This document shows positions 46,290 through 57,789 of a DNA stretch of 64,000 nt, in pieces; the first letter of the stretch is position 1; every line of letters begins with the position of its first letter. Below the pieces are notes generated by a model. That model made no database searches, had not been told where the DNA came from, and saw only the letters and a list, made by a program, of their open reading frames with translations. Source of the stretch: Parelaphostrongylus tenuis (taxonomy: Eukaryota > Nematoda > Chromadorea > Rhabditida > Metastrongylidae); contig JAHQIW010000319.1 of NCBI GenBank assembly GCA_019055375.1, forward strand, positions 62,001 to 126,000, read 5' to 3'. The translations under genes and the position numbers were made by a program.

Positions 46290-46900
46290 TAGGCTGAAGA
46301 ATAGTTATTGACGTCGTGGCGGCCCTCAGTTGGCAATGGGAGAACGACTCGCACTCTTGCTGATTGCTTTTCATGTGGGAAGTGAAAGCTCCATTAAGTG
46401 ACCTCCGGTCATTACTCTTCTGAAGATGTTTAGGTGATTGTCTGGATATCTGTTTCATACAACAGGAGATGAAGCTTTAAAGTGCTTTGCGAATAGTCGG
46501 AGGACATACAATTCACACACGAGGTACCGAAAAAATTAGCTTTCATTCGTAAACATGCAGATCAGACTATTCGAGAGCGGCTAATTACCAAGTGGTACAA
46601 AAACCAAGTAACAACACTACCAGTACACCGGTTCAATATCACTCCTTTCGCATCTCACATGCAATAAGTGGGAATGTGAAAAACATGTTACGAACAGCGT
46701 ACAGATGTGCAGAAGAAAAGATGGCGTTCAGCCTTAAAACTGGTGCGGCAAATAGCCACTTCCAGTGACTACTGAGAGTGTAGGCCATCGAAATAGATTT
46801 AAAGGAAATAACGAGTCCCATAAGGATAATCTCAGCGAAAGCACGGTCATGCCTTACCTGCTGTTCCTTCGAACAAAGTTAATGTAGCTATAAGCGGTGT
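46290..46900 (+). mobile_element. PLE reverse-transcriptase relic
   Basis: Aligned to the protein at 17.7-19.0 kb, it shows LAMGERLA near 46330, a decayed palm region where YIDD should be (46420-46450), TRGT(E)K near 46520, and a KWY-like ITKWY segment near 46585. SNVKNMLRTAY-like sequence follows near 46675. Stops and frameshifts occur throughout. It ends before the GIY-YIG domain. Confidence 0.65.
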
Positions 46901-47498
46901 CTGAAATGAGGAGACCTAGAGATTTTCGGAACCATGATTTAAATAACTACTGAATACTCAACCACTAGGGATTCTATTTGATCATCCAATACCCAATATC
47001 TGCTAGCTGTGACTGTGTTCAATGCTGCCACAGACCCTAAGCCTAAAATTCCTCAACGATATTTGGCGGGTCCGGTTCGTTAACCATTCGAGATACTTCA
47101 TGTTTATGAGCAATCTCATGCTGACCAGTACACTGACTTCTTCCTCCTCGTTTATATGAGCCACGCAGGATTTCATTTTACATCTTTTCAAGAGGTTTAA
47201 CTTCACATATATTAGGTTTAGCTCGATTCAAATTTCAGCTTGAACTTGATACCAAGAATTAAAATTGCTTTCTGAAATTCTGTAATTTGCAACCTGTCAC
47301 CTTTGTTGGGAAATGGAAGATGAGAAATAAACTAAAGAAGAAGACAAAACTAAGATATTCGAAGAATAAGTCGAACTTCGTGATTGGGAAATAAATAAAT
47401 TTCGGTTTTTACATCGTCCGTGAACGGTCGATTAATTTCCTTTCCCACTTCTACTTTTTATTCGACCTAACATCATTTCCGAATCAGCGAATAGTTTA

Positions 47499-48345
47499 CC
47501 GGCCAAAGATCCATCGCCGAAATTCATTCCTTGGAAACGACATCGTGAAGGCTTGAAAACGCCCTTGCAAGGTTACGTCAGGAAATCAAGGAAAATATGA
47601 TAATAGGCACGACCAGCAATATACCTTTTGTAATATGTGCTGGGGTCCGCACAACTAGTGAAGACGGAACATCTAAGTACCTTAGGAGGTAAATCAAGTT
47701 GGGATATAAACTAATGGTACGCTTCCACCCATAATTCATTTCCTGAGCAAAATTTTATTCGCAGAATCTTGCAGAAAGTGCGGGAAGAATTTCGTTCTCG
47801 TGTAAGGGAACTGTCCAACAAAATGGCGGATCAAGCATATCACACCAAATGCTTGATTGTTTTGATTATTCATGCCAAGTCAAGATCAAAGCTGATATTT
47901 TAGAAAATTACTTCGTCATGTGCAATGACATTTCCAGCAACTTTAGAGTGCATTGCCGTCATAAAAACAGGTAGCGATAGATGTCAATGGATCCCGTATG
48001 TGTAAGAAGGCGTTGACGAGTGCGAATCTTCATGCGAACGGTGTTCCACATCACTGGATTCGACTCAGTGACAACAACGAAGTCCCATTGCGCGAGAACG
48101 ACCACCTGTGAGCCCAAAGAATCATTACTGCTTGAATAAAAATCATACATAGGATACATACTTACTTACTTGATACTTAGATGGTCCGTCTTCACTAGTT
48201 ACGCGGACCCCAGCACATACTCCAAATGATATATTGCTAGTCGTGCTCATGATAATCCTTGGTTTCCTGACGTACCCTTGCAAGGGTTCTTCAGGTCTCC
48301 ATGATGTTGTTTCCGAGGAAGGGTTTCGGCGACGGATTTTCGGCC
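47499..48345. repeat. Inverted repeat, arms about 180-200 bp, coding-like arms
   Basis: 47499-47690 and 48170-48345 are inverse copies at roughly 80% identity. They share CCCTTGCAAGG, TACGTCAGGAAA, GTGCTGGGGTCCGC and ACTAGTGAAGACGGA. The minus-strand reading of the right arm is open, giving TSNISFGVCAGVRVTSEDG and, in another frame upstream, KPGRKSVAETLPRK. The plus-strand reading of the left arm gives a similar IPFVICAGVR. The 470-bp spacer has no recognised domain. Probably two inverted copies of one repeat or the ends of a transposon. Confidence 0.55.
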
Positions 48346-48459
48346 GGGCTTCCTAGTAGTTGATTCGAAGTTGGTGTCAGACCGAAATTCAAAAGCAGAA
48401 GTAGGAAGGAAAATAGACCGACCACTCACGGATGATGCAGATGCCTCATACATATGATA

Positions 48460-49935
48460 TGGGAGTTATTTATTACCATTTAACAATGTAATAACATTCA
48501 CCACATTGTAACTCCCGTAATGAATTCTACCATATCAAAAACAAGCTCATCTGGTTTTCATCATTGTGAGGACATATATCGTTTAAGGTAAAACAGCAAT
48601 TATCATGAACATTCTTACTCATTATTTGAATTAATCGCCACAGCTCAATACATCTCCACATTCCACAACTTGAATAATGCAACTACGGGACAAACATTCT
48701 AACAACTTTATTTTTTGTAAGGTAGATTATTGGGGAAGTAGAGGCCCTATGACAAGCAATTCAGCTGAGTCGTTCGCATATCTCCATAATATCCGACTAT
48801 TCCAAAGTCCTAAATTTTATAATTTTTTTCCATTTTACTCTATTTCAGTGAAATTATAGAAAACTCTGCAGTAAGAGTTTCGATTTCAGTGCTTATGGCC
48901 ACTTTTATTCCAGTACACTCTAATTCAGCTTCAATATCGATAAGTTGATAAGTACTAGTTGATCATACTGCCTATTTTCGACTTTTCGTTGAAAAGTGGA
49001 ATGTCCAGATGAGCTAATGAGATCTCGTTTGGGCTCGAGGTATGGAAAACGACTGGAAATGTTAATCTCGCTTGCGACTTGCCTATTATGCCTACACAGA
49101 GGTGAAATTCCTAATCTATATGGAGTAAGTTCAGCACTCGAAAACACTCATTCGCCACTGTGAGCGAGAAGCTATAGACATTTTCATAACAATCTAATTC
49201 GAAGCTGGATCTAACTTCACGTTTTGAGATTTAATGAATCAAATTTCAAAAAATAAAACTACTTTTTCAGCTTCAGTTGGTAATTTCTTAGAGGACAACA
49301 TCGTCCGAAGCATTTGACTTGTCTCTTTGACTAGTTTATTTGTTTTCTTCTGGTCATAGCTAGTTGTAATAACCTCTATATTTGTAACAATTTGCTGCAC
49401 TTGAAAGACTTTGTTGATCATCTGACTTACGATAGCAGCAAATTTTTAGCCGTATCAATTAATCTTCAGTAATTTGCCTATATATATTAGTTCGCTTATG
49501 TCTTAATCTATTATTTAGTAATTTATTGACGTCTTTGACATGTTTGCGCCTTTTGAACTTTTTATTGTGAGCAGGTGTTTGTGGTTTACAATTTCTGCGT
49601 GACCATCTCACATGACGTTATCTTTCCTACTTTTTATGAAAAATAATTGTTTGTCTTCTGAAGATACATATTCGCATTATTCATTCGCTCATAAACAGTG
49701 TGCCACTTCACAAGCACTGGTTAGGGATCCTAACTGCCTAACCGCGATTGTGGTGAGTAGTGGGTATTTATCTCATGTTCGGATCATCAACGTTAAGCGA
49801 GAGTTTGATAATTTTACTCAGAATCTCAGCTAAATGTAAACCAATCCTGAGAACAACTGTCATTGTGTTATCATCATAGCTACTAGCTGACAGATGGTAA
49901 TAATGTGGAAACAAAGTAGCTTTCGAAACTTCAGG
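48460..49935. other. Unassigned AT-rich sequence
   Basis: No element or coding relic recognised. Confidence 0.4.
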
Positions 49936-49939
49936 AAAG

Positions 49940-50765
49940 AAAACTTTTTGCGTTGTGTTGAAAAGGAGATAAATGAAAAATCAACCACATTCGCTGGAGA
50001 GACACTTTTCATAGTGTTAGTAACCATTCGAAAGCTAAGGCTTCAGACTACAACCCTACGTCACCAGTTTTTGAAAACACCCTTTTAGAACGCTGTAAAA
50101 TCCCAAATAAGATTTCTCAAGTGCGCATATTCCTCGCTGGATAAAGCTCTTTGTTTGGGCTATTAGCAACCATTCGGTAGCGTAATCGTTACTGGTTCCA
50201 ATGCTGTGCTTATTCCTGAAAAAGCCAATTCTCTGTAATGCAACAGGCAAAATAAATTGAATTCACATGTGCGACGAAGGTGGACTTCGGCCAATGCGCT
50301 GGGTACGGCGGCCACATGCGTTGGCGTGATGTCGTAAGATCGGTGCAAAGTCTATCGATCATTGCACCAGCGCACGTGGTCACCGTACCCAGCAGCACAT
50401 GAGTTACAAAATCCAACTTCGGCGAACATGCGAATTCAACTTATTTTACCTGTTGCATTACAGAAAAACGGCCTTTTCATGATACAAGCACAGCATTGAA
50501 ACTAGTAGCGATTGCGCTATCAAATAATTACTAAAGTCCAAAAAAAGAGTTTTGTCCGGCAAGAAACATGAGCTTCTGCAGTGCAAAAAATTTCATTCTG
50601 TAGCAGCGTCATAATAAGACTTTTCCGAAAACCGGTGAACTGTAGCTGCAGCCTGAAGTATCAGCTTCCGAATGTTTGACAGCACTCCTATGGAAAATCT
50701 CAACAAACGAGAACGGTTTTTCATTTGCCCCCGTACAACCACAAAGAGCCAAAAGTTTTTGCAAC
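49940..50765. mobile_element. Fold-back MITE, copy 4
   Basis: The left arm (CATTCGCTGGAGAGACACTT near 49988) and the inverted right arm (near 50690, ending AAAGAGCCAAAAG at about 50757) frame a GC-richer centre. That centre is itself inverted: the GGGTACGGCGGCCAC stretch near 50300 faces the CGTACCCAGC stretch near 50385. It is the same sub-type as copy 3. No transposase is present. Confidence 0.7.
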
Positions 50766-50794
50766 TAATTATATATCCAGTATTGTGGAGTGAT

Positions 50795-50895
50795 ACGCAA
50801 AACTTTGAACCTTATACAAAGATCGAACCCGCATTTCACCATTTCCGCGAGCGCGTGATAAAGAACTGGTGGACAGAAATTTGGTACATCTATGT
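50795..50895 (-). repeat. tRNA-like repeat fragment, family 2
   Basis: The minus strand contains GTGAAATGCGGGTTCGATC (B box) near 50825-50843, with a degenerate A-box side near 50870. It sits between MITE copies 4 and 5. Confidence 0.45.
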
Positions 50896-50899
50896 TAGA

Positions 50900-51795
50900 G
50901 GGCGACAGCTGAATATTCGACCTCATTCACTGGACAAGAATTTCTCATAGGAATGCTAGTATTCATTCAAAAGCATAAATCTCTGGCTTGAGCCGTACGT
51001 GACCGGATCTTCGAAACACCCTTCGAAAACGCTGTAAAATCCAAAATAACATTACGTTTCACACGACGACGCGTTTATTTTTCTAGCTTATATTTCGCTG
51101 CAGAAAACTCCTTCCTCATAATGCTAGTACTCTTTCGATAATACAACTATCAAAGAACTCGAAAATATGTTTGCTTTTTGGAAAAGCTCTTTAATAGCGC
51201 TGTAGGAGAAGAAAAACATTTTCGTTTTACACTTCGCCGGACAGAGCTCTTTCTTAAGATTATTAGTAATCATTAGATAGCGTAAGTTCCAACAATTCCA
51301 ACGTTGTGCTTATTCTCTGGGGAAAACCGTTTCACTGCAGTGTAGCAGGAGAAATATGACCGAGTTCACATTTTCGGCAAGCTTTTTACCGGCTAACTTA
51401 CTCGTTGGCGGGTGAGGCGATCGATCGATGGCTTAGAGTGTTAGACATGTAGGATGCATCTTGTTATTCAATTAGAAACTTTTTCTCCGCTTTGAATAGA
51501 ACTCTAGATAAAACAGTTGACTTATATACTATGGAAATTTCTCTCACGTTCATATGCTTTTCGTGCTTCCAGCGAACTATACGCGTGATAAAAATGAAGG
51601 GGTGCAGCGGATTTGGAATTAATTTTATTTTTCTTAACGTTACAAAAGGATGCTTTGAAAACTAGGCCACATACGGCTTTAGGCATGGATTTGAGCTTTC
51701 AACTGATTTCAAACAATTCTATAAAAATATCTTGCCCATCAAATGGGATCGAATATTATTCTGTCGCCGTCCAACAGAAATGAGCCAAAAAAATT
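50900..51795. mobile_element. Fold-back MITE, copy 5
   Basis: The left arm (GACCTCATTCACTGGACAAG at 50918) is inverted near 51735-51755, followed by CAGAAATGAGCC at 51774. The interior matches copies 1 and 2, including ACCGGCTAACTTACTCG near 51390 and TATACGCGTGATAAAAATGA near 51575. More diverged than copies 2 and 3. Confidence 0.65.
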
Positions 51796-51914
51796 TTTTG
51801 ATTACATTTATCTTAAATCAGTCAGCGCAGGTGGGATCAGTGCCGATATTTGCTTAGGGACAAATTGTTGGCGATTGATCCTGACATCGAATTTTGGAAC
51901 GCAAAAAGAGCGGT

Positions 51915-52095
51915 AGCAGAGCAGGAGCCTCGTTAGTACAACTGATTAGCACGCTCGACGGGGAGGATAGAATGCGGGTTCAATTCCCGCCTGAGGTCTA
52001 GCTTCTATACAGCACACAACATTGTTAGATATATGATCATAACCGCTAAAAGAACGGCTAAATGAAATTTCTCGTTGATCACCTAATCAACAATC
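51915..52095 (+). repeat. tRNA-headed repeat, family 2
   Basis: The A-box side reads TAGTACAACTGATTAGCACG and the B box is GGGTTCAATTCCCGCCTGAG (about 51976). The downstream body includes ACCGCTAAAAGAACGGCTAA. It is the best tRNA-like head in the window, but stems do not close as a tRNA and the body recurs at 62.3 kb, so I call it a SINE. Confidence 0.6.
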
Positions 52096-52139
52096 TGGAA
52101 GTCAACTGAAAACTACACTGATGTCCGCAGGATCACAGT

Positions 52140-52640
52140 TTACACGCTGGGTGTAATGAAACTGTTACATGTATGCTGCAACACAACGTGGTCGTTGGTT
52201 CAATCCTGCATCAGGGCAAACTAAGTCTTCTATTCTTCGCTATCGGTGTATTGGCACCAGACTTATCTGAGAGAATAGCAACACTAATCTGATAAGTCAA
52301 CACACAACCACAAGTTCTTTTATAGGCCGGATACGCATTCACTGATTACTGAAGAGATCGATCAAATGAAAGTATATGGCACATCCCTTAGCTTATGATC
52401 AACGCTTAAAGCTTAATCTTGCGCTCTTATTGTGAATACGGGTCAATCAAATGTTCAGGCATAGTTAATTCAGCAGAATTTCTTTGATTTTACTACTTTC
52501 TCTCAATGTTATGATTATCTGAATATGCACCTGGGAGAATTGAGAGGCAAAAACTCGACCCTCACAAGGAAGCTGAACTTACATTTCACTCATATTGGTG
52601 GCGCGTGCCACCACTACCCGGCTGTGACCATCGCTTTGTT
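52140..52640. repeat. Cluster of decayed tRNA-like and SINE pieces
   Basis: GTTGGTTCAATCCTGC at about 52195 is a B-box-like site. 52230-52300 matches the family-1 body (TTGGCACCAGACTTATCTGA). 52555-52640 (-) has a tRNA-like layout with GGTGGCACGCGCC. Each is fragmentary. Confidence 0.4.
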
Positions 52641-53019
52641 ACCTCTACCTCTTCGATATATCCTATTGTAACTGTCATTAGGTGACCATTAACAAGCTTG
52701 GTAAGGTAAACACATTGAGCATTGAATCCATTTGAGCTATGTGCATAACTAAACTATAACTAAAAAAATTTTTTTATCAAAACTGAAGAAAAGAGAAGAA
52801 GGGAATTAGATTTCTTGAGTTATTGCCTTTGTACTCTTTGTCTTTATTGAACATCTCAAAAGGATTTTTGCTAGAATTTCAATCTATTTGTACCTCTTGA
52901 AATGAGTTTCTTCCTCTCTCAATGTGGTAAAGGCTTTTCGGATGTAGTTGCTGGAAAACAGACCAAACTAATCATGAAAGTGGTTATTATTGAGAGTGAT
53001 TTCGACGCGATTGATGTAG

Positions 53020-53125
53020 TCATGCTCTCTCTTGCTCTCGCTCTCTCTTTCTCTTTCTCTTCATCATGCTTTCTTCGTTTCCCTCTTTATCTCTCTACTT
53101 CTCTATCTTCGCCTTTCTCTCTCTT
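53020..53125. repeat. CT-rich low-complexity tract
   Basis: Runs of CTCT and TTTCTC dominate; a similar tract lies at 54505-54590. The ORFs crossing it (SLSLSLS-type) are by-products. Confidence 0.85.
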
Positions 53126-53473
53126 TCCTTTTCGGAACTTTACCGCACTCTTGCAGAATTCCAACTTCAAATGATGATTTTTGTTGCAAGTGTTTTCTTC
53201 ATACGAGACTCAGGAGTGACATGTCGATACTGAAGTAATGGAAGACGTTCTATATCGTAATAGTCTTTGATCAAGTCATGGACTCATTCTACCATATGAT
53301 CTCTTTTTCGCCTTTTCATCTCTGATTAGTCCTTATACTCATTTCTCTGTAAGCCACTATTCCTATTGTTTTTCCAACACGTTTTTTTTCGTTCGTTTTT
53401 CCCTACACTTATTCGTATTCAACAAATCTTTGTTGCAGTAATAGTTCTATGATTTAATACTGCTTCGTTTTAG

Positions 53474-53537
53474 ATATACCTCAAGTGATGATCGAAGTGT
53501 CCAGAGGGCGGCGTCGAGCTCTATGGCTTTGTTGTGG
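53474..53537 (+). CDS. Candidate internal exon, unidentified protein
   Basis: A GTTTTAG acceptor ends at 53473 and a strong donor (TGTGG|GTGAGT) starts at 53538, enclosing 64 bp. This segment is clearly richer in G+C than its AT-rich surroundings. One frame reads 21 codons (SSDDRSVQRAASSSMALLW at its end). A second frame is also open, so the reading frame is not certain. The flanking introns would be long. No family recognised. Confidence 0.4.
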
Positions 53538-53639
53538 GTGAGTTTTTAGAATTCTTAGAATCTTATTTTGGCGGACTTCGGCTCAAGGATTAGATTAAAG
53601 ATCGAATCGAGAGTCGACGAAGCCTTCCAGGAAAACACA

Positions 53640-53830
53640 TTCTAACATTCCTTTATGTGCACACTCTCACACAAAGCTACGCATACACGTATCTATAAAT
53701 TTACATGTGTGAATACATATATTTACATCAACATGTGCTTACACACCTACGTATACACATAGAGAGTCATTCACAGATATTATAAGTATGTATGTTCGTG
53801 TCTCTCTGAGTATTCATATGCACAAATACA
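53640..53830. repeat. CA/TA-rich degenerate low-complexity region
   Basis: Repeated ACACAT, CATACAC and TATGTATG words without a fixed period. Confidence 0.6.
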
Positions 53831-54100
53831 TTTTTTTTTATGTTTCTCTATTTGTTTCACCGTCATCAATTCAACGAGCGACATTGTAATGATTCACCAC
53901 CATTACTTTTTTTCTGTTTTTATTCAGCATGCTTTTGGTTTATTTGAGAGTAATCGGGTGCTTCTCACTCTGAAGTGTCGTGATGATGTAGTAATCACAC
54001 GGCAGCTACTTATTATTATGCCTCTAGTCCAGAAATCTCTCGTATTTCATCCCTCTTGTCGTATACCTCTTTTAAGTGTTTCTTCTTCATAAAGCCGTAA

Positions 54101-54404
54101 CAGAAGTCGTGGGTAGCGCATTGGTTAGAAGTGTGCTGAAATAGACACTTGTTGATTCCGTTTCACACTTCGAGCTTACCAGGCCTTTTATCCTCCTAAT
54201 GTAGGCACATTGTGCCGAACTCTGGGAGAACATATAAGTCTTTAAACATTTGATCTATGCGGAGCGCTACATTCTATATTCCGTTGACATTGAAAGACGT
54301 TACTGTGACATGTTATGACTAGGTAGTGTTCTAGGGTGAACACAGTCGACAAGAATGCTCGACTAGCTTGTTTATCTGGTGGATTGACGGGAGTTTAGTG
54401 GGCA
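54101..54404 (+). repeat. Possible tRNA-headed insertion flanked by 13-bp direct repeats
   Basis: CATAAAGCCGTAA occurs at 54088-54100 and again at 54405-54417. The 304 bp between start with an A-box-like GTGGGTAGCGCATTGGTTAG. A B box is not clear and the body does not match SINE families 1 or 2. The length and flanking repeats suit a SINE insertion. Confidence 0.45.
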
Positions 54405-55479
54405 CATAAAGCCGTAAGCAGCGAAATGAATAGGTCGTGATATGAAACGCTGAGCTACCCTATTCGCTTAGTCCATCCAGAGGAAAAATAGTGCCCTCAT
54501 CAACAGAAGTTTTTTCTCTCCTACCCCTACTTTTTCCCTCTCGTCTCTCTTTCTCTTTCCTTTCTCTCTCTTTCTCATTCTGTCTTGATAACGCTGCTTT
54601 CAAAATGTTTGTACACTGTTCAATCATGGTTTTGACGATTTGCTAGAACCTTTTGCTCAATGCTCTTCTAATCATACTTGCTTTTTTCTATCTCACTCTA
54701 CGATGTGATATCTTTTTCTATAAGAGAATTATTACAAGACTTCTTAATCTCTTTGAGATGCTTCATAGCCTTCATAGCCTCATGGCCTTTCCAACAGAAC
54801 CAAAATCATTCCTTCTATGACTCGATTTGTTTACTAAATGATAGTTATGTTTGTCAAATGATATGAAAATCAAACGATTATAAGATACTGTCTAGTTGGT
54901 ACTGCCTTTGTCAAATGTGGCCATCGCTAAACCACTTCACCGACAATCCCCGATCTTCCAATTATCGGAAGAAATTTTTCCTTTTTTTTACTCGTGTATT
55001 CCACTAATTCATTGCTCTAATTTATTTTTCAAGGACATCTCAAGGTTCACTTCATCTTTTTTTTTTAGTATAAAAATGTAATCGTTCCTGCTCTATGATG
55101 TTCCCACGACAGAAAATCATACTCCATCTTTTGCAATGAAAAAAAAGAGAAACAACAGATTAAGTGCAGTAAGGACTATGAGAGCAGCTGTTGCAATATA
55201 AAATTCAGTGGTCTTTCATATTATGTAGCGTTTTTGAGCACAAAATTTGCTTTCACATTCTGCTCCTTTTTTCTTTCGTACGAAATCATATTCAATTTTG
55301 GCTGGAGATTTTCAAGAGACAAGTTTTTCTTCAAAGTTGGCATAATATAACAAGGTTAATAATGAACGTTATATGGCTAACATTTCTACTTCTAGCTCCT
55401 CTCCAGAGCAGGTGCTTTGAAGAGGTTGTCCAGATCCACATGTCTGCACAGGGCATACCCAAATGAAGTTTGAGCGGTG

Positions 55480-55620
55480 CTCCACCTTCGACTGGAACGA
55501 CAACGAAAACGATAGAAGGCTTATCATAAGGACGAATAATCACCAACTGAATCGGATCTTGGCTATTGAAGAAGACGAAGATGTCGAAACGTTAACCAAA
55601 TAAAGTATTTTATTATCGTC
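55480..55620 (+). mobile_element. PLE-type 3' end with hammerhead-like motif (different subfamily)
   Basis: At 55559-55600 the order is GGCTA, TTGAAGA, A, GAC-GAAGAT-GTC, GAAAC, GTT, AACC, then AAATAAAG. Stem II is GAC/GUC here instead of GGC/GCC, a paired change that keeps the helix. Stem I pairs poorly. Upstream coding-like sequence (NDNENDRRLIIRTNNHQLN) may be the element's C-terminus. Confidence 0.45.
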
Positions 55621-55748
55621 GTGGTATTAGCTCAATCTGGAACTATCAGGCTATATAATCAAAAGAGAAGGAGGATCAATTTGAAAAAAGGGTTAACAAT
55701 TCGAGTGTGAGGAAAAGTAGCAAATCTCCTATAATCGACATCGCGCAA

Positions 55749-56035
55749 TAGTTAGATAAGCGCTCCAATACGCAAGTGGTCTTTAGGTCGATTTCGTGCC
55801 CCAGTCTCACCAAGCTTGCGGCCCCTCCTGGGTTAGTGAATTGGTACCAGATTTCTTTGAGAGAATAGCAGCACTGACTTGATACACCGGTAGGGCACCA
55901 CAAATCATCATACGCGCCAGATAAGGATACAATCACCTTTAAGATGGCACGAATGTATAGAATGCATGACGCACCTCTCACGGATTGATCAACGCCGAAG
56001 CCCTTTCCTTTATCCTTTATTTTTTACATTGCATC
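55749..56035 (+). mobile_element. tRNA-derived SINE, family 1
   Basis: The head is degenerate (AAGTGGTCTTTAGGTCGATT). The body is good (GAGAGAATAGCAGCACTGAC, near 55860) and the tail is CCTTTCCTTTATCCTTTA near 56010. Confidence 0.65.
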
Positions 56036-56329
56036 AGCTTGGGTGTTTCATGCAAGAAAATGTAATGCTGTGGATAGAAGTAAAATTAACTTGAACGCTC
56101 TCATGATGATAATGAGAAAGATTTCAAGTAATTGGCGGATGATCACTCAAAGGCTCCTGCTTGAATATCTGAACGGCCTGTATTCACGAGCTGTGGTTAT
56201 TCCACCATATTTCCCATTTTGTCTCGTCATTGCCGTCCATGGCAATGGATTAATCTGAGCATAGTGATACAGTGATCTGTAAAATATCGGCAGCTGCGAT
56301 TATAGCTCAAAATTTTCTACTTACGAACA

Positions 56330-57400
56330 TGTTTGTTCACCGCGTAAGACCCTGGCAATGGATGTAACCACACGGGGTCCACAATACAATTCTTCTCATC
56401 TATTTGTTGTCCGTTCCTCTTAATGTGTGACCGATTCATCTACGCTTGGCTATCGATGTATATAGTTCTGGATCTCGAAGACTGAATAGTATTCAATGAT
56501 CTGGCCGCACAAATCGGCTAGACGTCGCAAAAGCCGATTAAAAATCGCTAGAATGTGTTTGATTGCCTTTTGGGTGGTCCATGGTATTTTTGACGCTTTT
56601 GAAGTATCAGCCCACGCGTGGAATTGAAAAGGTGAGCACGCAGCTTGGGTCCGTTATTTTCGTCATCGGCTCTATGAGAGACCCAATTCCGGCGCATGAT
56701 GCTCTCCTTCTCTTGTCCCATTCCCTCTTCAAGCTTAGCTTAGTTCAATAAACGCCTAAGATTCACGCACGAGGTGGTCTCCTTAATCACATATTTTTAT
56801 TTGTTACTCACTGCAGCACCGTTTTTTTCATGAACTGGGTCTTCTTTCGATTAATCCGTAATCCGATTTTTTTTCCTCAAGTTGTTGAGTCTGAGCATCG
56901 TCTGTGCTTCGTCAATAATTAAAAAAAAAATGACGGTGTCGTCACGTAACGGAGGTTTATATAAAATTTCTATCAATACGTTTGAACTTCTTGTTCAAAT
57001 AGAGCAGCTTTATCGACCACTGCAGTGCAGCAGAGGAACAGCTTTGACAGTGCCGTGTTGCCTTGTCAAACTTCTTTTTGTATGGTTATGGTGAAAGGTC
57101 GGTGAAAAAACCGTGTTTTCGTGGTGCAGTAGCAATAACAGTCTGGTAGTGTTCTTAAGTAGGACAACTCCACTTCTTGGTCGACGAGCGCTGATAGAAT
57201 CGCGTCCATTTCGATAGAGTCAAGCATTTTTTCATGGCCGACAAAAGTTAAAGTAGAGGTCGGGTGGTATTCCCGACAGGCCTCAATAATACGGTTAGGA
57301 TTGGTTCATGGATCAAAGTCCTAGTTGAAATCTTGATAAACCAGTGCCTCTTACACAATCTCACTACGCTCAAAAGGACAATCTTTGTAGAGCTTATAGA
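56330..57400 (-). mobile_element. LINE reverse-transcriptase relic, second RTE-like family
   Basis: The minus strand from about 57260 reads TFVGHEKMLDSIEMDAILSA, LVDQEVELSYLRTL, then a decayed GVRQGNT region near 57060. DYGLIERRP/KTQFMKK-type sequence follows near 56850, then KLRAHLFNSTRG near 56640 and RDPELYTSIAK near 56450. The C-terminus decays towards 56330. Same family as the relic at 40.0-40.8 kb. Short ORFs on the plus strand are antisense shadows. Confidence 0.7.
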
Positions 57401-57744
57401 GCAAACTCACCAGCCATATCGGACCATAGCTGCGAAGATAGTTTAGACTTCTGGACAGGATAGCTGTGCGCATTCCCAAAGCTGTGTGGTTTTTCCCCTG
57501 TGATGATGAGACGTCCATATGTGAAGAGAGGTACACGTAGAATGTGGCCTCTAATTCGAAAAAAGTCGACAGTATTGTCATCAAGTATTGGAATTGTTCC
57601 CTTTTTCTGTTTTATTCTTTCTGAAACTGTTTTTTTTTTCTTCGTTTCAAAAGTGTACCGGGTTTATTTTGTCTGTTAATCTGTGCTGCAGTCATATTAT
57701 CTTCTCATACATTCATATTTTTTAAAACAGCTCAAAACAGGTCA

Positions 57745-57783
57745 CATATATATATACTAATATGTATATATATATATATATAA
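57745..57783. repeat. (TA)n microsatellite
   Basis: ATATATATAT runs broken by CTAATATG; low complexity only. Confidence 0.85.
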
Positions 57784-57789
57784 TGTAGT

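Noticed and set aside
51915..52000. Possible genuine tRNA gene
   Set aside because: A and B boxes are good, but acceptor and anticodon stems cannot be closed, and the same head plus body recurs elsewhere as a repeat.
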